DNA of 64,000 bases, from contig JAJTCM010000002.1 of NCBI GenBank assembly GCA_021325675.1, forward strand, positions 124,001 through 188,000, given 5' to 3'. Of this stretch, positions 1 through 8,967 are shown piece after piece. Source of the stretch: Crocinitomicaceae bacterium. GTDB taxonomy: Bacteria > Bacteroidota > Bacteroidia > Flavobacteriales_D > Crocinitomicaceae. The notes beneath the pieces were generated by a model. It was given only the letters and a program-made list of their open reading frames with translations, did no database searches and was not told the DNA's origin. The first letter of the stretch is position 1. Each line of letters begins with the position of its first letter. The position numbers and the translations under genes are program-made.

Positions 1-1394
1 GGATAACACTTTTTGACGAGCTTCATGTTGGGGTAGGCTTGCTTATAAATTGCAATCCGTTTTTGCAGATCCGTATCGCTGAAAAAATAAATGTAATCGA
101 AAGGATCGGTTTTGACGTTTGGGACGGCTTCCGTTCGGGGAACGAGCATTGTTTTCCAGCTTTGGGCGTAAAAAAGCGGCAGGAGTGAAAAATCGTTATT
201 GCCTGTTCCTTCCAGTAAAACAAACGCAGGTTTTGCCTTTTGTTCGTATAAATAATACATGGATTCCACGCGCGATTTTTTGGTATACATTGTCGTCGCG
301 AAAAGCAAAAGCGGGATATTCAGCACCCAAAACGCAATGATGGAAACGCGCCAGAGCTTTCTCTTAAAACCCGATTCCTTAAACAGCTCATATCCCATGA
401 CGCCCAGCATGATAAACAGTGGCAGGACTGTCAGGATAAAACGTTCCTGGCGGTTAGGATAAATCGTATGAAATAAAATGAATGCCATTGTCGGGACAAA
501 AAGCACGGCATATTTTTTAAACGAGCGGAAAAAACCGGCGCCAAGCAGCAAGCCCATCGGAACGAGCGTACTTCCCATGAGCACAAAAAAGTACATCAGG
601 TAGTTGGAATTGGGCAAATACGCTGCACCTTCTTTCATGTTGTAAGTCACATAAGAAATCAGCTCTGCAAACGGATAGCCCCAGATACAATAATCGACAA
701 TTCCCTGTGTGAGGCAAAAAATCAGGATGATCCCGAGGGAAAAGGAGAAAAAGAATTTGAACTGCCACCTGAAAAAATAATACGCCGCGACTGCCATGGC
801 AAAAATTCCAATCTGGTAACGAAACGATACTGACATACCAATCAACAGGCCGGCAATGAAAACAGATTTAACGGTAGGATTTTTAATCATCTGCCAGAGC
901 CCCAGCATCAAAAACGGGATTGCCGCCACTTCCACCAGGTTTCGTACCGAAAGAAAAGGAAAAATCCATAATAAAGCGAGGATCCAACCCACTTTAACCG
1001 CGTTTTCCCGGCTGGAGAGCTTTTCCGTGATTTTTATACCGAGCCATACAACAAGCATTGAAGCCAGCGCGTGCAGCAGGCGGTTCACGATCATCAATAT
1101 TTTAGGGTCCATGACGCCCAGGAATTTCATAACAGAGAAATAGATGAAATTCAGTCCGACATAAGTAAAACTGTGTCCTTCCGGCACTCCCGTATTTTTC
1201 GCTGACCAGGGCAGCCAGCCGTTATAATCAAAACCATTCGCCCAGGAAGCAGAAGATTCGATCACCAGGAAATGATCGTCGTGCATTCCGTAACCCTGGG
1301 AAAAAAGCACGGCAATTAAACGAAAAATAAGTGCAAACAGCAGGATTGTTTTGAAAGACCGCAGATTTTCAGCCTGAAATACATTTAATTTCAT
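1..1394 (-). CDS. GT-C membrane glycosyltransferase (3' end outside window)
   Basis: Reading the minus strand from the ATG at 1394 gives an open frame of 464 codons with no stop before the window edge, so the C-terminus is missing. The product is a polytopic membrane protein. A first hydrophobic helix (about residues 15-35) is followed by the loop GYGMHDDHFLVIE, whose paired acidic residues match the first-loop catalytic motif of GT-C enzymes (ArnT/PMT/ALG9 type). Many further hydrophobic segments follow, then a soluble C-terminal part. Such enzymes transfer a sugar or arabinose-like unit from a polyprenyl-phosphate donor to an acceptor outside the inner membrane. Donor and acceptor cannot be read from the sequence. 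It is divergent from dnaK and has no visible operon partner in the window. Confidence 0.8.
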   Translation of the reverse strand, partial: MKLNVFQAENLRSFKTILLFALIFRLIAVLFSQGYGMHDDHFLVIESSASWANGFDYNGWLPWSAKNTGVPEGHSFTYVGLNFIYFSVMKFLGVMDPKILMIVNRLLHALASMLVVWLGIKITEKLSSRENAVKVGWILALLWIFPFLSVRNLVEVAAIPFLMLGLWQMIKNPTVKSVFIAGLLIGMSVSFRYQIGIFAMAVAAYYFFRWQFKFFFSFSLGIILIFCLTQGIVDYCIWGYPFAELISYVTYNMKEGAAYLPNSNYLMYFFVLMGSTLVPMGLLLGAGFFRSFKKYAVLFVPTMAFILFHTIYPNRQERFILTVLPLFIMLGVMGYELFKESGFKRKLWRVSIIAFWVLNIPLLLFATTMYTKKSRVESMYYLYEQKAKPAFVLLEGTGNNDFSLLPLFYAQSWKTMLVPRTEAVPNVKTDPFDYIYFFSDTDLQKRIAIYKQAYPNMKLVKKCY

Positions 1395-1572
1395 GTAAGA
1401 TCGTTTGATAGCCCAAATGTATTGCTTTATTTTGAATCTTATCCCGCAGCATTGAAAGTTCACAAACCGGTTCTTGTTTACGGTGTCATAAATTCTGCCA
1501 AAAAGTCATTTATTTTTGACGAAAACGAGCTTTATAAGTCCAAAATGTCATTTTTTGCCCCAAAATCCCGGC

Positions 1573-1587
1573 TGGCATACAAATTGA
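1573..1587 (+). promoter_or_regulatory. Possible sigma-54-type promoter of dnaK
   Basis: TGGCATACAAATTGA has the -24 TGGCA and a -12 TTG at exactly the sigma-54 spacing, but the base after TTG is A instead of the consensus C. It would start transcription near 1599, leaving a leader of about 27 nt before the dnaK ATG. Upstream are GTCA-N8-TGAC at 1505-1520 and TGTCA at 1484 and 1546, possible activator sites. No TAnnTTTG box is obvious here. The assignment is inference. Confidence 0.45.
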
Positions 1588-1625
1588 CTTAGAGAAAGAA
1601 ATTCAAATTCGAAAATTAAATTAAA

Positions 1626-3539
1626 ATGGGAAAAATAATAGGTATCGACTTAGGAACTACAAACTCCTGCGTTTCCGTGATGGAGGGGAATGAGCCGGTT
1701 GTAATTTCTAACTCAGAAGGAAAAAGAACGACACCTTCCATCGTGGCTTTTGTTGAAGGAGGTGAGCGTAAAGTGGGGGATCCTGCCAAAAGACAAGCGA
1801 TCACGAACCCAACTAAGACAATCAACTCCATCAAGCGTTTCATGGGATCTTCCTTTGAAGAAGTGAAAGCTGAAGCAGGTCGCGTACCTTACGAAGTTGT
1901 AAAAGGTGATAACAATACGCCGCGTGTAAAAATTGACGACAGAACGTACACGCCGCAGGAAATTTCTGCTATGATCCTTCAGAAAATGAAGAAAACGGCA
2001 GAGGATTACCTTGGACATGAAGTAACGGAAGCGGTAGTAACTGTTCCGGCCTATTTCAATGATTCCCAGCGCCAGGCGACAAAAGAAGCAGGTGAAATCG
2101 CAGGTTTGACGATCAAAAGAATTATCAACGAGCCGACAGCTGCAGCTTTAGCTTACGGTTTGGACAAAAAAGGAATCGACCAGAAAATCGTAGTATTTGA
2201 CTTCGGTGGTGGTACGCATGACGTTTCCGTGCTCGAATTGGGTGACGGTGTATTTGAAGTATTGGCAACTGACGGTGACACGCACTTAGGTGGTGACGAC
2301 GTTGACCAGGCGATCATCGACTGGCTGGCTGACGAATTCAAAAACGACGAAGGAATTGACCTGCGTATGGACCCAATGGCATTGCAGCGTTTGAAAGAAG
2401 CGGCAGAAAAAGCAAAAATTGAGCTTTCATCCACTACTTCAACTGAGATCAACCTGCCATACATCATGCCGGTGAACGGTATTCCAAAACACCTGGTAAG
2501 AACTTTACAGCGTTCCAAATTCGAGCAGCTGATCTCTTCCATCGTGGAAAGAACAATCGCTCCTTGCCGTTCCGCTTTGAAAAATGCAGGCTTGTCAACC
2601 AGCGACATCAACGAAATTATCCTTGTGGGTGGTTCAACCCGGATCCCGGTAATCCAGGATGCTGTTGAGCGTTTCTTCGGAAAATCGCCTTCCAAAGGGG
2701 TTAACCCGGATGAAGTAGTAGCTGTTGGAGCTGCAATCCAGGGTGGTGTATTGACCGGTGAAGTGAAAGATGTACTCTTGCTTGACGTTATTCCGCTTTC
2801 TTTGGGTATCGAAACAATGGGTGGCGTTTTCACGAAACTGATCGAAGCAAACACAACCATTCCGACCAAAAAATCAGAGACTTTCTCTACAGCTTCAGAC
2901 AACCAGCCTTCCGTGGACATCCACGTACTGCAAGGTGAGCGTCCGATGGCAACAGACAATAAAACATTGGGCCGCTTCCAGTTGAGCGATATTCCACCTG
3001 CACCGCGCGGTGTTCCGCAAATCGAAGTAACTTTCGATATCGATGCGAACGGAATTATGCACATCGCTGCGAAAGACAAAGGAACAGGAAAAGTACAATC
3101 CATCAAGATTGAAGCTTCTTCCGGCCTGAGCGACGAAGAAATCCAGCGCATGAAAGCAGAAGCTGAAGCCAACGCTGATTCGGACAAAAAGAAAATGGAA
3201 GAAATCGAAAAAATCAACAAAGCTGATTCACTGATCTTCCAGACAGAACGCCAGCTGAAAGAATACGGCGACAAAATTCCTGCGGATAAAAAACAACCGA
3301 TTGAGGACGCTTTGGCAGAGCTCAAGAAAGTGTTTGAAGCCAAAGACATGGAGAACATGGACGCGGCAACAGAACGTCTCAACAATGCGTTCCAGGCAGC
3401 TTCCCAGGAAATGTACAACGCAGCTAACGCCCAGGGCGGAGGTGATGCAGGTGCGGGAGCACAAGGCGCATCAGGTTCTTCCAATCCGGGTGATGAAGTA
3501 ACTGACGTTGACTTTGAAGAAGTAAACGAAAAAAAATAA
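1626..3539 (+). CDS. dnaK: Chaperone DnaK (Hsp70)
   Basis: ATP-dependent Hsp70 chaperone that binds hydrophobic stretches of unfolded proteins together with DnaJ and GrpE. The 637-residue length is normal. The N-terminal ATPase domain starts with [13 protein letters not shown], and residues up to about 385 carry the phosphate and adenosine loops ([30 protein letters not shown]). The substrate-binding domain and helical lid follow, then a Gly/Ala/Ser linker and the conserved acidic end VTDVDFEEV. Histidine replaces the usual phenylalanine in GGGTHD; from memory this is common in flavobacterial DnaK and not a defect. It is a single gene without dnaJ or grpE beside it, with its own terminator. 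Bacteroidota lack RpoH, so heat control must be by other means; see the promoter entry. Confidence 0.98.
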   Translation: MGKIIGIDLGTTNSCVSVMEGNEPVVISNSEGKRTTPSIVAFVEGGERKVGDPAKRQAITNPTKTINSIKRFMGSSFEEVKAEAGRVPYEVVKGDNNTPRVKIDDRTYTPQEISAMILQKMKKTAEDYLGHEVTEAVVTVPAYFNDSQRQATKEAGEIAGLTIKRIINEPTAAALAYGLDKKGIDQKIVVFDFGGGTHDVSVLELGDGVFEVLATDGDTHLGGDDVDQAIIDWLADEFKNDEGIDLRMDPMALQRLKEAAEKAKIELSSTTSTEINLPYIMPVNGIPKHLVRTLQRSKFEQLISSIVERTIAPCRSALKNAGLSTSDINEIILVGGSTRIPVIQDAVERFFGKSPSKGVNPDEVVAVGAAIQGGVLTGEVKDVLLLDVIPLSLGIETMGGVFTKLIEANTTIPTKKSETFSTASDNQPSVDIHVLQGERPMATDNKTLGRFQLSDIPPAPRGVPQIEVTFDIDANGIMHIAAKDKGTGKVQSIKIEASSGLSDEEIQRMKAEAEANADSDKKKMEEIEKINKADSLIFQTERQLKEYGDKIPADKKQPIEDALAELKKVFEAKDMENMDAATERLNNAFQAASQEMYNAANAQGGGDAGAGAQGASGSSNPGDEVTDVDFEEVNEKK

Positions 3540-3564
3540 AATCAACCTCTTGCAATTAAACCCG

Positions 3565-3596
3565 AAAATCCCCGCATTGCTGCGGGGATTTTTTTA
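3565..3596 (+). terminator. Rho-independent terminator of dnaK
   Basis: Perfect 10-bp stem AATCCCCGCA / TGCGGGGATT (3567-3576 with 3581-3590), loop TTGC, then a run of T. It starts about 26 bases after the dnaK stop. Confidence 0.95.
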
Positions 3597-3600
3597 TTGC

Positions 3601-3662
3601 CAATAATTCCCGCTACGCGGATTTGGAAATTCCTTCGCTAACGCGAAATCGAAGATTTGAAA
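3601..3662. repeat. Palindrome-rich intergenic repeat between dnaK and lnt
   Basis: Two short palindromic units lie back to back, one containing CCGCTACGCGG and one containing TTCGCTAACGCGAA. Each is flanked by similar GGATTTGGAAATTCC / AATCGAAGATTTG text. It has the look of a degenerate REP-like intergenic repeat. No coding potential is evident. Confidence 0.45.
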
Positions 3663-3664
3663 AT

Positions 3665-5269
3665 TCAACGTTTAAACTTGCGCTTCATCATTTTCCAAAC
3701 CGTCATCAGGAAGAGGAAAACGGCCGTTGCGCCGAAAGCAAGCCCGATGTAATCACCGAGACGGGTGTAGATCGTTTTGTCGTTGTTGCGCAATAAGGTT
3801 TCGCTGATCGAAGCTTCTGTCCACCAATCGGTTTTTTGCAGGATATCCCCACGCTGGTTGATGAAGCAGGAAGTTCCTGTATTTGCTGAACGCGCAATGG
3901 AACGGCGGTTTTCGATGGCCCGCAGGCTGCCCAAAGCCATGTGCTGCTTGTAGCCCGGTGTATCGCCCCACCAGCCGTCGTTTGTAATAATGAAAATCAG
4001 CTCCGCGCCTTTGTTGCACTGGTCTGCGATAAATTCACCATAAATGGATTCGTAGCAAACCACCGGGGCAAATTTGATATTTTTGCTGGTAAACACCTGC
4101 GATTCATCTTCAATCCCGAGTGTGCCGCTTGTGCCGCCGTTGTTAATTGACAATTCTTCCAGGTAAGGAAAAATATTCGAGAACGGCACTTTTTCAACGC
4201 CCAGGACGAGCTTGGATTTGTGTACGAATGACGGGTTGTCATACTCGTTGATGAGCATGGACGAATTGTAAAATTCTTCGTAGCCCGGCCCACCGTATAT
4301 TTTGCGGGAAGCACGGGAGTTTTTGGTTTTGAAGTATTTTTTTGTCGAAGCGCCGATAAATAGTGACGGACCGTCCCATTCTGCTTTGCGCTCCAGTAAA
4401 TGCTGGAAATAAATCGAGCGCTGCACTTCGTCTTCATAGAATTCAAAAGGCAGGGCAGTTTCAGGCGCCAGTACAAAATCCGTTTCCGGCGAAACTTTGA
4501 TATCCGCCAGGTTGCAGATTTTATCCAGCTGATCGGCTACGCTCCCGACAAATTTTTCAAGGTACGGGTCAACATTAGGCTGGGTCACCACAATTTCTGA
4601 TTTTTTCCCTTTTTCAACATACGTAAAATACTGCACGAGGGAAATGGCTGCCGGGATAAAAATCACGCCTGCCAGGATATAAACCAGTTTTCTTTGCTTT
4701 TTCCACGTTTCCTTTTTAGCATAAACGTTTTTCAGCACCTGGAAAATAAGCAGGTTGCTCACGAGGATCCAAAGCGTACCACCTAAAATCCCGGTCACGT
4801 TGTACCACTGTACGAGGTAATTGTGGGCCGCGAACATGTTTCCGAAATTGAGCCAGGGCCAGGACAGCTCCCAATGGTAATGCAGGTATTCGAAGCCGAT
4901 CCAGTAAATCACGAAAGCAATCATGCCTTCGCGTTTGTTGATGTATTTTTTTGTCAGGTGATAGGCCTGGAAAACTAAAGTCATAATGAGCGCGTTCAGC
5001 GTAAAGGCAAAAATCGCCCCCCCGGCGCTCGCATTCCAGATCCACCAGGTTGTACCGACATTGTAGATCAAAAAGGTCAGGTAACTATGGATAAGGAGTT
5101 TGGAGGAACGGTATTTATTCTGAAAGATCGTGTTTTCAACAAAAAGCAATGGCACAAGCGCAAAAAACGCGAGAAATGGCATACTTCCCGTAAAAGGAAA
5201 GGAAAGTACCAGTAAAAGCCCGCTCAGGATCGAACATAGATAACGTTTACCGCGCTTTAATTGAAACAT
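3665..5269 (-). CDS. lnt: Apolipoprotein N-acyltransferase Lnt
   Basis: Adds the third acyl chain to the N-terminal cysteine of lipoproteins in the inner membrane, the last step of lipoprotein maturation. The product has 534 residues. Membrane helices fill about residues 10-215, a periplasmic nitrilase-fold domain about 225-500, and a last helix lies near 507-525. The catalytic triad is readable: Glu270 in LAPETALPF, Lys353 in HKSKLVLGVEK, and Cys405 in VVCYESIYGEF. Length and motifs fit the family. It converges on dnaK and is divergent from pnuC. Many lipoproteins in this window (for example at 20441, 21191, 28592, 50915 and 59389) would be its substrates. Confidence 0.93.
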   Translation of the reverse strand: MFQLKRGKRYLCSILSGLLLVLSFPFTGSMPFLAFFALVPLLFVENTIFQNKYRSSKLLIHSYLTFLIYNVGTTWWIWNASAGGAIFAFTLNALIMTLVFQAYHLTKKYINKREGMIAFVIYWIGFEYLHYHWELSWPWLNFGNMFAAHNYLVQWYNVTGILGGTLWILVSNLLIFQVLKNVYAKKETWKKQRKLVYILAGVIFIPAAISLVQYFTYVEKGKKSEIVVTQPNVDPYLEKFVGSVADQLDKICNLADIKVSPETDFVLAPETALPFEFYEDEVQRSIYFQHLLERKAEWDGPSLFIGASTKKYFKTKNSRASRKIYGGPGYEEFYNSSMLINEYDNPSFVHKSKLVLGVEKVPFSNIFPYLEELSINNGGTSGTLGIEDESQVFTSKNIKFAPVVCYESIYGEFIADQCNKGAELIFIITNDGWWGDTPGYKQHMALGSLRAIENRRSIARSANTGTSCFINQRGDILQKTDWWTEASISETLLRNNDKTIYTRLGDYIGLAFGATAVFLFLMTVWKMMKRKFKR

Positions 5270-5428
5270 GTTGTAAAATTAGCAGGAATATTTAAAAATC
5301 GGCAATTCTACCCTGAAAATTTGATTGTGCAGTAGATATTCGAAGATTCTCCGCAAAACAACGAAGTTATTCTACACGCTCCATTTTCCATTCTCGTTTG
5401 AAACTTCGTAGCTTTAGCCAAGAAGTTT

Positions 5429-5436
5429 TATCTTTG
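5429..5436 (+). promoter_or_regulatory. -7 box TATCTTTG of pnuC, almost leaderless
   Basis: TATCTTTG matches the Bacteroidota -7 consensus TAnnTTTG and ends only five bases before the pnuC ATG (5442). Transcription would therefore begin at or next to the start codon. No clear -33 TTG is present at the ideal distance. Confidence 0.55.
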
Positions 5437-5441
5437 CCCGA

Positions 5442-6041
5442 ATGAAAGACGCTTTGGATCACCTGCTTATTCAGCTGTATGAAACCGGCCCGCTGGAGTA
5501 TATTGCTTTCGGATGCAGCATTCTTTACCTCGTTTTCGCAACCCGGAAAAGCAATCTCTGCTGGTATTTTGCGCTGGCGGCTTCGCTGATTTTCGTGTAC
5601 CTTTATATCGGAGCCAAGCTTTATTTCGATTCCGTTTTGCAATTGTTTTATGCTTTCATGGCAGTTGTAGGTTGGATTTCCTGGCGAAAAGGCCAGCGGG
5701 ACGAAAAACCATTCCAGTTTTACGGCTGGCAGAAACATGTGCTGCTTAACATTGGATCAGTAATTTTTGCGCTTATTCTGGGTTATTTGTCCGACCGTTT
5801 CACCGACCAGGCTTATCCATACGTCGATGCGCTGATTTTCAGCTTTAGCATCATGGCAACTTTTCTCACGACGGAGCGCGTGCCATCCACCTGGATTTAT
5901 TTCATCATCATCGACCTCGTTGCGATTCCTGTTTACTGGAACAGGGAACTGGAGCTGACAGCCGTCCTGAGCCTGATTATGGCAGTTATGGCTGTTTTTG
6001 CTTACGCTTCGTGGCGCAAACTCATGCACGCACATGCATAG
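5442..6041 (+). CDS. pnuC: PnuC-family vitamin transporter
   Basis: Inner-membrane facilitator of 199 residues, mostly hydrophobic, with about seven to eight helices and the aromatic signatures of the PnuC family (VVGWISW near residue 75; a TWIYFIIIDLVAIPVYW-type segment near 150-170). PnuC proteins carry nicotinamide riboside, and relatives carry thiamine (PnuT) or riboflavin. The substrate is trapped by phosphorylation in the cytoplasm. The stop codon overlaps the start of the next gene, a NadR-like kinase, so the two are made together. Nicotinamide riboside is the default reading. Thiamine is a real alternative because a TPP-riboswitch-controlled receptor lies nearby (14-16.5 kb). Confidence 0.85.
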   Translation: MKDALDHLLIQLYETGPLEYIAFGCSILYLVFATRKSNLCWYFALAASLIFVYLYIGAKLYFDSVLQLFYAFMAVVGWISWRKGQRDEKPFQFYGWQKHVLLNIGSVIFALILGYLSDRFTDQAYPYVDALIFSFSIMATFLTTERVPSTWIYFIIIDLVAIPVYWNRELELTAVLSLIMAVMAVFAYASWRKLMHAHA

Positions 6042-6546
6042 GATCGGGATTATAGGGCCGGAATCAAGCGGCAAATCGGAGCTGTCACAACGGCTCGCAA
6101 AACGTTACTCTTGTCCCTGGGTCCCGGAGTATGCGCGTGAGTACCTTGAAAACCTGGGCCGTCCGTATAATTACGAAGATCTCGAGATCATAGCCCGGAA
6201 AGAGCTGAATTTGATTGAAAATTGCGATAAATCCAACGAGTTTTGCTTTATTGATACCGAACTTGTTATCCTGAAAGTGTGGTCGGAGTTTAAATACCGC
6301 AAGTGCTGCGATTTTATCCTCGAAAACCTGGACAAGCAAGGAATCGGTTTCTATTTGCTCTGTTACCCGGATATCCCATGGGAAGACGACCCGCTGCGCG
6401 AAAATCCCAACGACCGCCTGGAGCTGTTTGAGATTTATGAGCAGGAATTGATCCGGTTGAACAAGAAATATGTCATTATAAAAGGTGATTTTGAAGAACG
6501 GATGGCGATTTGTGAGGCGTTTTTGGATGAGCTAGTCTCCCGCTGA
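6034..6546 (+). CDS. NadR-like P-loop kinase (AAA_28)
   Basis: A 170-residue ATPase starting MHRIGIIGPESSGKS, with a clear Walker A at residues 8-15. It resembles the ribosylnicotinamide kinase domain of NadR but lacks the NMN adenylyltransferase and DNA-binding domains. The start at 6034 is chosen because ATGCATAG overlaps the pnuC stop by eight bases and places the P-loop right at the N-terminus. An upstream ATG (5998) would add 12 residues overlapping pnuC. Likely role: phosphorylating the vitamin delivered by the PnuC partner, nicotinamide riboside to NMN by default, otherwise a thiamine-type substrate. No stand-alone terminator was seen. Confidence 0.82.
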   Translation: MHRIGIIGPESSGKSELSQRLAKRYSCPWVPEYAREYLENLGRPYNYEDLEIIARKELNLIENCDKSNEFCFIDTELVILKVWSEFKYRKCCDFILENLDKQGIGFYLLCYPDIPWEDDPLRENPNDRLELFEIYEQELIRLNKKYVIIKGDFEERMAICEAFLDELVSR

Positions 6547-6559
6547 TACACAGTACTCG

Positions 6560-6680
6560 CGAAGTTAATGGCAATGATTCAGGGCTCTTAGTAAAACTTC
6601 CTTGCAAGTTCTGCGAGGACTTAGCGTATCTTTGCGGTCCACCCAAAAAAGTCTGCAAACTCTCTGGTACCTGCTGGACA
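6560..6680. repeat. Degenerate intergenic repeat (TTGC / CTTTGCGG type)
   Basis: The non-coding stretch contains CTTGCAAGTTCTGCGAGGAC and TTAGCGTATCTTTGCGGTCC. It resembles the segments at 10520-10680 and 60845-60935 (words such as CTTTGCG, CTTAGCG, CTTCGTG). No gene is evident. Confidence 0.4.
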
Positions 6681-6682
6681 CA

Positions 6683-8884
6683 CTAATCCACCACCCCGTA
6701 ATGCTGGATGATATTCCGGTCGAGTGTGCTTGTGATAACGATTTCTCCCTGTTCTTCGGATAATTTAACACTTCCTTTGCCTTCAAAGCTTTGTTCGCTG
6801 AGCTTTTGTCCTGAAGCGCCGAAGAGATAAATATTATTTTCGATGCCCTCGAGCACGGCCACATAAACCGTTCCGCTGCGGCTTGTGATGACGTCAAAAT
6901 CTTCTACGTCGCCCATATTTACAGGTGTCCGCTGAACGGTATTGCCCATTTTATCGAGCAAAACAACGCTGATCCCGTCGCAGTATGCCAGCAATTGTTC
7001 TTTGCCGCGGTAAAGCTTTTTGACCTTGAGCTTTTTGCCCGAAGCAACAGCCGTTTTCTGGCCTTGCAGCGTGTATTTGTTGAGCGTATTGCCTTCCAGG
7101 GAAAAGTACAGGTAACCGTTGTCGTTTTTCAGCTGGAAATGGTTTTGCGGAAGAAAAGACAGGTTTTTCCCGTTCCGGTTCCGGTCGAGATCAACGCTTT
7201 GCACTTTGTTTTTGCCCGTAACGACAGCTGTCAGGGTTTTTCCGTTTTTGTACACATCTACCTCATCGCTTACCTGGCTGGCGCTGAGCTTCAGGCGGCG
7301 GAGCACGCGCCCGTTTTCATCGATCTGCACCAGCTCGTTATTGGTATTGACGGCCAGGAAATTGCTTTTCCCGTTCCAGCGGTAAGTAGAAACCGGGTTC
7401 TGACAATTCAGCGCAAGCGGGAATTCGTTCACATTACCTCCTGTTTGCGTGTTGATCACATAAATTTTGCGGTCAGTGGAAACCAGGAGCTGTTGCTTGC
7501 CATTTTCATTGATATCAACCAGTTTCGCCCGCCCGATAATCGTTCCGTCGAGGGTCACTTTCCACAGCTGCTTTTTATTCGAAAGGGCAACAATTTCGTT
7601 TTGCTTTCCAATGGCGAAAATAATATTTCCGTTCCCCAGGATATAAGCCGTTTCCTGCCCGGTACTAAAAGAAGAATTTTCATGTTCCGGCTTGTCTTCC
7701 GGTTCTTCATTCCTAATGTCTGCCAGGTCTGTATCCTTTTCAAACGAATATAAACCCGTTCGGATCAGCAGGTTTTTGTAAGAGCTGAGTGTGTAAAAGT
7801 CTTTATCCAGGGCAAGGCGCTCGGATACTTTTTTTGGCATTTTTCCGTAGACTTCCGTCGCTTTTTCGCCATCTAATGCCAGGGTATTTCCCAGCTGGTA
7901 ATCGGCCATAATCCGCTCAAGCGCTTCTTTTTTATCGGAAACGAGCACCTTATCGCCTACTTTTCCAATGTAGAAACCTTCGCTCAACTTTCGGGGAAAA
8001 TCTTTCGTCAATTGAATATTCCGGAAACGGTTGCCCATCATATCCGTGCTTTCGTCGCTGTCAGAAAGCAGCATTTGCATCGGGTCGATGGATTTATTGT
8101 AATCGCTCAGGATACAGGAAGCGCCTTCGTATTGAAACAGCACCATGCCGTCTTCCATCCATTGGTAGATCGGGCTGCTTTGGGAGATCACCTTCGATTT
8201 TTGAGCAAATTCTTTTTCATAAAAATGGTAGCTTTCCAGCTTCGACGGCAGGAATTGTGCAAAATAATCGTAATCGTCTATTTTGCGGCAATGCAGCAGC
8301 GGCCCGTATTTGGTCTGGTAAGAAACCGTTCCGTCATCCTTGAAATAAATATTGGTGGATTTGAGCGGTTTTTTGAGGTGAATGATGCTTGCGCTGGCTT
8401 TCCCGTCCCAAAGCGGCCAGGTTTCGGCTTCATGCGCTTCGATCTTTAGTCCCGTTGAAATCAGCAAATGGTTTTTCTTAAAACGCACCTGGAAATTTTT
8501 CATGACAACGATTTCACCGTCTTTGGAAAAATGATGCTCCAGCTGTTTGGTCATCAGGTAATCCGAAACAAGGTCGGCGTTCCAGATCCGGGCGAGCTCC
8601 ACGATAATCAGCGGCCGTTTTTCAGAAACATAAATGCGCTCATTCTGGAAAACGCGTTTCATCAGGTTATCAAAAACAGGCTTGATCTGTTCGTTTACAC
8701 TGAAATCCAGGTCTTCCGCCTGCACTTCGTCGGAGCGGTTAATGATGAGGATTTCCCCGTCTTTTACCGTAAAAACGTGGTTGGGACTGATGCGGTCGCG
8801 CCGGTCAAGCAGATCATAACCGACAAACACAATCCAGCCCAAACTGACAAGGCTCAGCAACATTAAAAAATACCTTCCGAACAT
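6683..8884 (-). CDS. Membrane-anchored propeller-like protein, unknown function
   Basis: I do not recognise a named family. The 733-residue product begins MFGRYFLMLLSLVSLGWIVF, one N-terminal membrane helix or uncleaved signal anchor. About 350 residues of mixed domain follow, then a C-terminal half (about 400-730) made of repeating beta strands of the PQQ/WD propeller kind, with phrases such as LVSTDRKIYVINTQTGGNV and YVAVLEGIENNIYLFGASGQ. It probably faces the periplasm. The ATG at 8884 is preferred over a TTG nine bases upstream. It lies 83 bases downstream of rnhB on the same strand and may be cotranscribed. A surface or envelope structural role is a guess. Confidence 0.7.
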   Translation of the reverse strand: MFGRYFLMLLSLVSLGWIVFVGYDLLDRRDRISPNHVFTVKDGEILIINRSDEVQAEDLDFSVNEQIKPVFDNLMKRVFQNERIYVSEKRPLIIVELARIWNADLVSDYLMTKQLEHHFSKDGEIVVMKNFQVRFKKNHLLISTGLKIEAHEAETWPLWDGKASASIIHLKKPLKSTNIYFKDDGTVSYQTKYGPLLHCRKIDDYDYFAQFLPSKLESYHFYEKEFAQKSKVISQSSPIYQWMEDGMVLFQYEGASCILSDYNKSIDPMQMLLSDSDESTDMMGNRFRNIQLTKDFPRKLSEGFYIGKVGDKVLVSDKKEALERIMADYQLGNTLALDGEKATEVYGKMPKKVSERLALDKDFYTLSSYKNLLIRTGLYSFEKDTDLADIRNEEPEDKPEHENSSFSTGQETAYILGNGNIIFAIGKQNEIVALSNKKQLWKVTLDGTIIGRAKLVDINENGKQQLLVSTDRKIYVINTQTGGNVNEFPLALNCQNPVSTYRWNGKSNFLAVNTNNELVQIDENGRVLRRLKLSASQVSDEVDVYKNGKTLTAVVTGKNKVQSVDLDRNRNGKNLSFLPQNHFQLKNDNGYLYFSLEGNTLNKYTLQGQKTAVASGKKLKVKKLYRGKEQLLAYCDGISVVLLDKMGNTVQRTPVNMGDVEDFDVITSRSGTVYVAVLEGIENNIYLFGASGQKLSEQSFEGKGSVKLSEEQGEIVITSTLDRNIIQHYGVVD

Positions 8885-8967
8885 AGCTAACAAAGTTAAA
8901 CAAAAGCCTGCCCGGATGAATTAAGTATTTATGGAAATAGTTAACAAAGGAATGTTTACTGATGCGG

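Noticed and set aside
2153-3484. Long open frame of 443 codons on the minus strand inside dnaK
   Set aside because: It is antisense to a certain gene, is serine-rich with biased low-complexity content typical of antisense frames, and has no promoter or family resemblance.
3565-3596. dnaK terminator considered as bidirectional for lnt
   Set aside because: The minus-strand side is followed by TTTTCGGG only, a weak T run, and is 70 bases past the lnt stop, so it is assigned to dnaK alone.
6995-7753. 252-codon plus-strand frame within the 733-residue propeller-like gene
   Set aside because: Antisense shadow. The minus-strand product has a membrane anchor and propeller repeats, and the plus-strand one shows no domain.
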